From NCBI GenBank assembly GCA_035533075.1, contig DATLUO010000038.1, positions 1 to 64,000 of the forward strand: a stretch of 64,000 bases of DNA, read 5' to 3'. Both the position numbers and the translations under genes were made by a program. Source of the stretch: Pirellulales bacterium. Its GTDB lineage: Bacteria > Planctomycetota > Planctomycetia > Pirellulales > JAICIG01. Positions 59,312 through 64,000 of this stretch are shown piece by piece; position 1 is the stretch's first letter, and each line of letters starts with the position of its first letter. Below the pieces are notes generated by a model. That model saw only the letters and a program-made list of their open reading frames with translations, made no database searches and had not been told where the DNA came from.

Positions 59312-62227
59312 CTAATCCAGATATACAAACTCGTTCAGGTTCAGCACCAGCAGGCAGTAGTAGTCGATCGCCTGCCGGGCGTCCAGGCCATGCTCTTTTT
59401 CGAGCTGTTCGATCAGGGCCACGCCGCGGGCCACGCTCGCGTCGTCGGCCGCACGACAGAGAGCCAGCCGCAACGCCAGCCGCACCTGCGCGGCACGGTC
59501 GCCGCCCGCTTCACGCCGCAGCCGCGCGGCAAGCTGGCCGGCCTGCTCGTGGGCGAACTCCCCGTTGAGCATTCCCAAAGCCTGGGCCGGTTGCGTGGTC
59601 ACGAATCGCGCCTCGCAGCTTGCGTCCGTGTCGGGGAAATCAAAATCGGCCAACAGCGGCGTAATCAGCGAGCGTTTGACGTGAATGTAGACGCTGCGGC
59701 GGGCCTGCTCGTCGGGCGGCGAATCGCCCCAGCCTTTGCCCGGCGCCGATTGCGTCGCCATCACGTCCGCCGACAACTTCGGATAATAGCTCGGCCCATA
59801 CATCCGCGAATTCAACCGGCCTACGACCGCCTGGATCGAATCGCGGATTTCTTCGGCGCTCAACCGCCGCAGGTTGAACCGCCAGAACAGGTCGTTGCTC
59901 GGATCGCGCGCCAAAGCGGCCGCGTTCGATTCCGACGACATCCGGTAGGCGTTGGAGAGCAGGATCGTGCGGTGCAGCGGTTTGATTTGCCAGCCGCGGT
60001 CCATGAATTCACTGGCCAGCCAATCGAGCAACTCCGGATGCGTGGGCCGGTCGCCGAGGTAACCGAAATTGTTGGGCGAGCGGACGATGCCGCGGCCGAA
60101 ATGATGCTGCCAAATACGATTGACCATGACGCGGGCCGAGAGCCGGTTGTCGGGCGAGGCAATCCACTCCGCTAACACGCGTCGCCGGCCGGCGGTGGCT
60201 TGACCGGCCGATGCCGCGGGCAGCACGGGTTGGCCGCCGGCAATCAGGACCGGAAACCCCGGCTCGACTTTCGCTCCCGGCACATGCGCGTTGCCCCGCA
60301 CCAGCAGGTGCGTTTCGGGCGGCTGCGGCTCCTCCGTGACGCACAGCGCATACTCGGCCGGGGCCGGCTCGCGCTTCAACCGCTGCAATTCCGCGAAGCG
60401 CCGGCGATAGTCGGCATACCATTCTTGTCCGAGCAACTTGGCGGCCTGCGACCTCAGAATGTCCGGCAACTCCCGCGCTCCGGCGAACGGGCGTTTTCCA
60501 TCGCCGCTGGACAGCGGTCGCCGCTCGAACCCCGGCCCGCTCCACGCCACGCTCAGACCTCGCCCGCCCTGTGCCTGAAAATAGTCGAGGCGAATCGGCG
60601 CCAACCCCTGCTTGAGCGACGCGCCGGCCTGCTGCGGACTGCCCACGCTGTGGATGCCGTCGTATTCGATCAGCCGCTGCCCGGCGATGGTGAGCCGAGA
60701 GCCGTCGTCGGAATCGACGACGAACGTGTAGTCGCCGTCGACCGGCACCTTCAGAAAGCCGGTGAACACGAAACCGAAATCGCTCTCCCGCGTGGCCAGG
60801 CCGATGTCGAAGCGGCCGTCGCCGACCTTGCCGATCGTCTCCGGCTTGAGGTTGTCGAAGTCGGGCAACCGGTCCCAACGATCGCGATAGAAGCGATATT
60901 CAAGATCGTCGAGATCGGCTTGCCTCACCGAGTCGCCCTCGTGCGACTTGCGATAGATCGCCACGAATTCGTTTTCCAGCGCCGTCACCTGGCCTTGCAG
61001 CTCATCGCGGCGAGCTTCCCGCTGGCGCACGCGCTGTTCATAGGCCCGTCGGTCGGCGTCGCTCTCGAACAGCGGCCGCTCGATGTTCGGCCCCGTCGTC
61101 GTCATCGGCTTGATGCCGTGAAAAAAAGCGAGCAGGCTGTAGTAATCGTGCTGCGGAATGGGATCGATCTTGTGGTCGTGGCAACGGGCACAGTTGACCG
61201 TCAGGCCCAGAAACACTTGTCCGGTCGTCGTCACCAGATCGTCAAGCGTGTCGTATTGTGCTTGCAGCCGGTCGGCCGGCTCGTCGTCCCACAGGCCGAG
61301 TCGATAGAAGCCGGTGGCAATCAGCTTCTCCGGAGTGACGGGCGGAAGTTCGTCGCCCGCCAACTGTTCGCGGACGAACTGGTCGTAAGGCTTGTCGTCG
61401 TTGAACGAGCGGATGACATAGTCGCGATAGCGCCAGACGTGCGGCTTGGGGCCGTCGCGTTCGAAGCTGTTCGTCTCGGCGTAGCGCACCGCATCGAGCC
61501 AATGCCGCGCCCACCGCTCGCCATATTGGGGCGAGGCAAGCAGGCGGTCGACCAACCGCTCGTAGGCGTCGGGCGAACGATCGGCCAGAAAGGCATCCAC
61601 TTCGTCGGGCGTGGGCGGCAATCCGGTCAGATCGTAATGCACGCGACGCAGCAGGGCCAGCTTGTTGGCCGGCGGCGCCGGTGCGAGGCCGTTTTGCTCC
61701 AACCGGCTGAGGATGAAGGCGTCGATTGGGTTGCGGACCCAGTCGCGGCGATTCACGGTCGGTACGGCCGGACGAACAACCGGCTGGAACGCCCAGTGCT
61801 CTTCCCACTTGGCGCCCTCGGCGATCCAGCGGCGAATGAGCGCGACCTGCGCGGCATCGAGCGGCTTGCCTTCCGGCGGCATCCGCTCGGATTCATCCGC
61901 AACGGCAATGCGCCGCAACAGTTCGCTTTGGTCGGGCTGGCCGGGCACGACGGCATGTTCGCCCGAATCGAGCTCGGCCAGGGCGGTCTGGCGCTGGTTC
62001 AATCGCAATCCACCTTCGCCCTTGTCGGGGCCGTGGCAGGCGAAACAGCGTTTGGCGAAGATCGGCTGGATGTCGCGGCCAAAATTGATCGCTGCCGCCG
62101 GCGACTGCGCAGAGGCCGGACGGCAAAGCATCAAAAACGTCACCGCCGCGACTGCCGCCGGCACGGTCGTTACGCGCCGGCGGTCAGCGGCAGCAGCGCT
62201 CGAAATCAGTTCGACGCGATCGTACAC
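59312..62227 (-). CDS. PSCyt1/DUF1549/PA14/DUF1553 planctomycete cytochrome c-like protein
   Basis: This 971-residue protein is exported (signal at residues 20-40). It begins with PSCyt1: DIQPIFAKRCFACHGPDKGE, one c-type haem site (C61-H65). DUF1549 follows (YDLTGLPPTPDEVDAFLADR; CARCHDHKIDPI, a second CxxCH), a PA14-like carbohydrate module around residues 465-590 (GDYTFVVDSDDGSRL), and DUF1553 (VMVNRIWQHHFGRGIVRS; SAEEIRDSIQAV). These proteins are numerous in planctomycetes and are linked to polysaccharide degradation; their electron role is unproved. The start GTG is provisional. Confidence 0.92.
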   Translation of the reverse strand: MYDRVELISSAAAADRRRVTTVPAAVAAVTFLMLCRPASAQSPAAAINFGRDIQPIFAKRCFACHGPDKGEGGLRLNQRQTALAELDSGEHAVVPGQPDQSELLRRIAVADESERMPPEGKPLDAAQVALIRRWIAEGAKWEEHWAFQPVVRPAVPTVNRRDWVRNPIDAFILSRLEQNGLAPAPPANKLALLRRVHYDLTGLPPTPDEVDAFLADRSPDAYERLVDRLLASPQYGERWARHWLDAVRYAETNSFERDGPKPHVWRYRDYVIRSFNDDKPYDQFVREQLAGDELPPVTPEKLIATGFYRLGLWDDEPADRLQAQYDTLDDLVTTTGQVFLGLTVNCARCHDHKIDPIPQHDYYSLLAFFHGIKPMTTTGPNIERPLFESDADRRAYEQRVRQREARRDELQGQVTALENEFVAIYRKSHEGDSVRQADLDDLEYRFYRDRWDRLPDFDNLKPETIGKVGDGRFDIGLATRESDFGFVFTGFLKVPVDGDYTFVVDSDDGSRLTIAGQRLIEYDGIHSVGSPQQAGASLKQGLAPIRLDYFQAQGGRGLSVAWSGPGFERRPLSSGDGKRPFAGARELPDILRSQAAKLLGQEWYADYRRRFAELQRLKREPAPAEYALCVTEEPQPPETHLLVRGNAHVPGAKVEPGFPVLIAGGQPVLPAASAGQATAGRRRVLAEWIASPDNRLSARVMVNRIWQHHFGRGIVRSPNNFGYLGDRPTHPELLDWLASEFMDRGWQIKPLHRTILLSNAYRMSSESNAAALARDPSNDLFWRFNLRRLSAEEIRDSIQAVVGRLNSRMYGPSYYPKLSADVMATQSAPGKGWGDSPPDEQARRSVYIHVKRSLITPLLADFDFPDTDASCEARFVTTQPAQALGMLNGEFAHEQAGQLAARLRREAGGDRAAQVRLALRLALCRAADDASVARGVALIEQLEKEHGLDARQAIDYYCLLVLNLNEFVYLD

Positions 62228-62346
62228 AGCAGCGTCTCAGGTGGGCAAAGACTCTTGGCGAGAACCCTGGCTGGACGTGCCAGCCAGGGCCTACGATTCA
62301 TTGTGTCCCACAGGCGGCCTTGTGACAACGGAGCAAGCGGTCTACG

Positions 62347-62559
62347 CTACACCGGCGTAACCGAGGCCGCCTTCGGCCCCTTCCCTTTGCCTCCGCCGCC
62401 CTGATCGAGCGTGAACTCCACTTCCTGGCCTTCCGTCAAATCATCGTACTGGGCGCCGGTGACAACCGACGTATGGAAAAAGACGTCCTGTCCTCCCTGC
62501 TGCTTGATGAATCCAAACCCTTTGTCTTGGACGAGCTTCTTGATCGTTCCCTTCGGCAT
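62347..62559 (-). CDS. Cold-shock (CspA-family) RNA chaperone
   Basis: 70 residues from the ATG at 62559, chosen because GGAG lies 8 bases upstream; a GTG at 62568 is too close to it. Both RNA-binding motifs are present: KGFGFI (RNP1) and DVFFHTS (RNP2), followed by EGQEVEFTLDQG and a short Gly/Lys tail. It binds RNA or single-stranded DNA in the cytoplasm. It stands alone. Confidence 0.95.
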   Translation of the reverse strand: MPKGTIKKLVQDKGFGFIKQQGGQDVFFHTSVVTGAQYDDLTEGQEVEFTLDQGGGGKGKGPKAASVTPV

Positions 62560-62825
62560 GACAAACACTCCGCGCTAAAACTGCTTCGCGAAAACCTGGT
62601 GGATACGGCACGCTCTCGTTCGCGTTTCCGACAGCGCCCGCCGTTAATCAGTTGGTGATCTCAGCCAGAACGCTATTCCAAGGTCGGTAACTAAACGGAG
62701 AAGCGGCCAAAAGATTGGCCACATTCTAACCCTGCCTACGGGCGGCAGCAACGGGGGCGCCTTTCTTTTGACGTAAGTCGAAGCGGCGATAATCCCCATT
62801 CGTCTGGTCCGACGGACCCTTCCGG

Positions 62826-64000
62826 CTAAAATGCCGCTCGATAGACTTCTTCGATGTCGGCCACCGTCGGCACACGCGGGTTGACCCGCAGGATTCGCTT
62901 GATGGCAAACGCCTTCTCGGCAAACCGAGGAAGCTGCTCGCCGGTCACCCCCAAATCTCGCAAACGTGCGGGAATGCCGATGGCCGCCTTAAGCCGTTCG
63001 ACCGCCGCGATCGCCCGTTCGGCCCCCTGGGCTTCCGTCAGGCCGCGGATGTCTTCGCCCAGCAGTTCAGCAACGCGGGCGAACTGCTTGACGCGCACCG
63101 GCAGGTTGTAGCGCATCACAAACGGCAACAGCAGGCCGTTGCCCGCGCCGTGCGAACAATGCACCGCGCCGCCCACGGGATACTCCATCGCATGCACCAG
63201 GGCCACGCCGGTGTTCGAGAACGCCAGCCCGGCGACGGTGGCCGCCAGCGACATCCCTTCGCGGGCGATGAGGTTGTGCGGCTCGCACACCGCGGCGACC
63301 AGGTGCCGGCCGATCTGCTCGATCGCTTTTTCCGCCAGGCAATCGGCCAGCGGATGCCGGCCCTGATAGACCGAGCATTCGCCTTCAGGCAACGGAAACG
63401 CCTCGTTATCGACCGCCGTGTAGGCTTCGATGGCGTGCGTCAGCGCGTCGATGCCGCTATCGGCCGTGACCTTGGCCGGGCAGCTTACCGTCAGCAGCGG
63501 ATCGACGATGGCCAGCTTGGGCCGCAGGTAGTTGCTCAGCACCCCGACTTTGATCTGGTTGGCCGTATCGGTCAGCACCGAGGCGGCGGTCACCTCGCTG
63601 CCGGTGCCCGACGTGGTGGGAATGCAGACCAGCGGCAGCACGGGACCCGGCACGCGGTTTTCGCCCACATAATCGCGCGGACCGCCGCCATGAGCCAGCA
63701 CTGCGGCCACGATCTTGGCCAGGTCCATGTTGCTGCCGCCGCCCAGCCCCAACACACCGCCGGGCTTGATGCGCCGCGCTTCGGCCAGACAGCGTTCGAC
63801 GAGATCGAGCGACGGTTCCGGCTGTCCGCCGCTGAACACCTCGACTGCGATGCCGGCCGAGACCAGCGCGTCGCGCACGCCCCGGTCGAGCCCGGCGGCG
63901 ATGAGCCTCTCGTCGGTGACCAAGAGCACTCGGCGGAGCCTTAACTGTTCCGCGAGCTGGCCCGTCTGGTTGGCGGCGCCGCTGCCGAAAACGAGTTGTC
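62826..64000 (-). CDS. Iron-containing alcohol dehydrogenase, 5' end outside window
   Basis: The frame is open to the right edge: the 5' residues still visible there read LVFGSGAANQTGQLAEQLRL, the N-terminal part of the family, so the true start is missing. Family motifs: GGGSNMDLAKIVA (NAD), IPTTSGTGSEVTAASVLTD, DALTHAIEAYTA, and VHCSHGAGNGLLLP (metal-binding His). It oxidises or reduces a primary alcohol/aldehyde with NAD(P) and Fe or Zn. Substrate unknown. Confidence 0.93.
   Translation of the reverse strand, partial: QLVFGSGAANQTGQLAEQLRLRRVLLVTDERLIAAGLDRGVRDALVSAGIAVEVFSGGQPEPSLDLVERCLAEARRIKPGGVLGLGGGSNMDLAKIVAAVLAHGGGPRDYVGENRVPGPVLPLVCIPTTSGTGSEVTAASVLTDTANQIKVGVLSNYLRPKLAIVDPLLTVSCPAKVTADSGIDALTHAIEAYTAVDNEAFPLPEGECSVYQGRHPLADCLAEKAIEQIGRHLVAAVCEPHNLIAREGMSLAATVAGLAFSNTGVALVHAMEYPVGGAVHCSHGAGNGLLLPFVMRYNLPVRVKQFARVAELLGEDIRGLTEAQGAERAIAAVERLKAAIGIPARLRDLGVTGEQLPRFAEKAFAIKRILRVNPRVPTVADIEEVYRAAF

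Noticed and set aside
60200-62404. Long plus-strand open frame (about 730 codons) opposite the PSCyt1 gene
   Set aside because: Same antisense effect; the composition is Arg/Gly/Ala-rich without domains.

Overview
The window reads as a chromosomal segment of a high-GC planctomycete, most likely in or near the Pirellulales. Supporting signs are a BBP7-type outer-membrane barrel protein, a PSCyt1/DUF1549/DUF1553 protein with an internal PA14 module, a LEPR sorting-type N-terminus, a B12-dependent ribonucleotide reductase, a cbb3 operon with lineage-specific small membrane genes, and several families of short GC-rich hairpin repeats. No rRNA, tRNA, CRISPR array or intact insertion sequence was recognised. 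Both ends cut through genes: a large membrane protein on the left and an iron-containing alcohol dehydrogenase on the right.

Layout. 0-6.6 kb: large membrane protein, IscA/ErpA-type Fe-S protein, barrel protein. 6.6-16.2 kb: a defence island in decay. On the minus strand lie remnants of dndC, dndD and dndE (DNA phosphorothioation) with deletions, frameshifts and a nonsense codon. dndC is split by a two-gene HD-phosphohydrolase/YwgA-like cassette, and the front of dndD is replaced by a cluster of hairpins. Next come a divergent pair (helical protein with a PD-(D/E)XK-like domain; DUF262-HNH protein), an HNH nuclease resembling phosphorothioate-dependent restriction enzymes, an ORF6N protein carrying a long palindrome in its coding sequence, and a broken second copy of the HNH gene. 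16.2-20.2 kb: a repeat-rich spacer, then nrdJ with two NrdR-type boxes upstream.

20.5-34.5 kb: mostly housekeeping and catabolic genes (ThuA-like, VWA, LysM, DegT aminotransferase, PIG-L deacetylase, Uma2, DUF1963, Gfo/Idh/MocA with a solute-binding lipoprotein, a metallo-hydrolase-like protein), ending with a higBA-type toxin-antitoxin pair. 34.6-39.2 kb: an SDR/sugar-kinase pair (probably uronate catabolism), a secreted phosphodiesterase-like protein, a truncated MerR gene, a small-protein/HNH pair and a probably frameshifted small gene. 39.2-47.3 kb: the minus-strand cbb3 oxidase operon (di-haem cytochrome, membrane protein, CcoN, CcoO, two small membrane proteins, CcoI copper ATPase, SafE-like protein), with most junctions overlapping. 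The CcoI gene carries a 97-bp hairpin repeat read in frame.

47.3-52.1 kb: an accessory patch with a DUF6941-like gene, a possible MazF/PemK-like gene, an AAA ATPase with 27-residue C-terminal tandem repeats and a strong dyad-covered promoter, an adjoining LEPR-type N-terminus that may have been inverted, and two unknown genes. 52.2-54.6 kb: a bc-type complex (Rieske, then cytochrome b fused to two c-type haem sites). 55-64 kb: YkgJ-like protein, NPCBM-like protein, toroid protein with an upstream partner, the PSCyt1 protein, a cold-shock protein and the partial alcohol dehydrogenase.

The respiratory genes act together: the bc-type complex feeds c-type cytochromes and the cbb3 oxidase, and CcoI and the SafE-like protein supply and assemble the copper centre. 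The defence island suggests that the phosphorothioation machinery was lost while candidate restriction nucleases survived.
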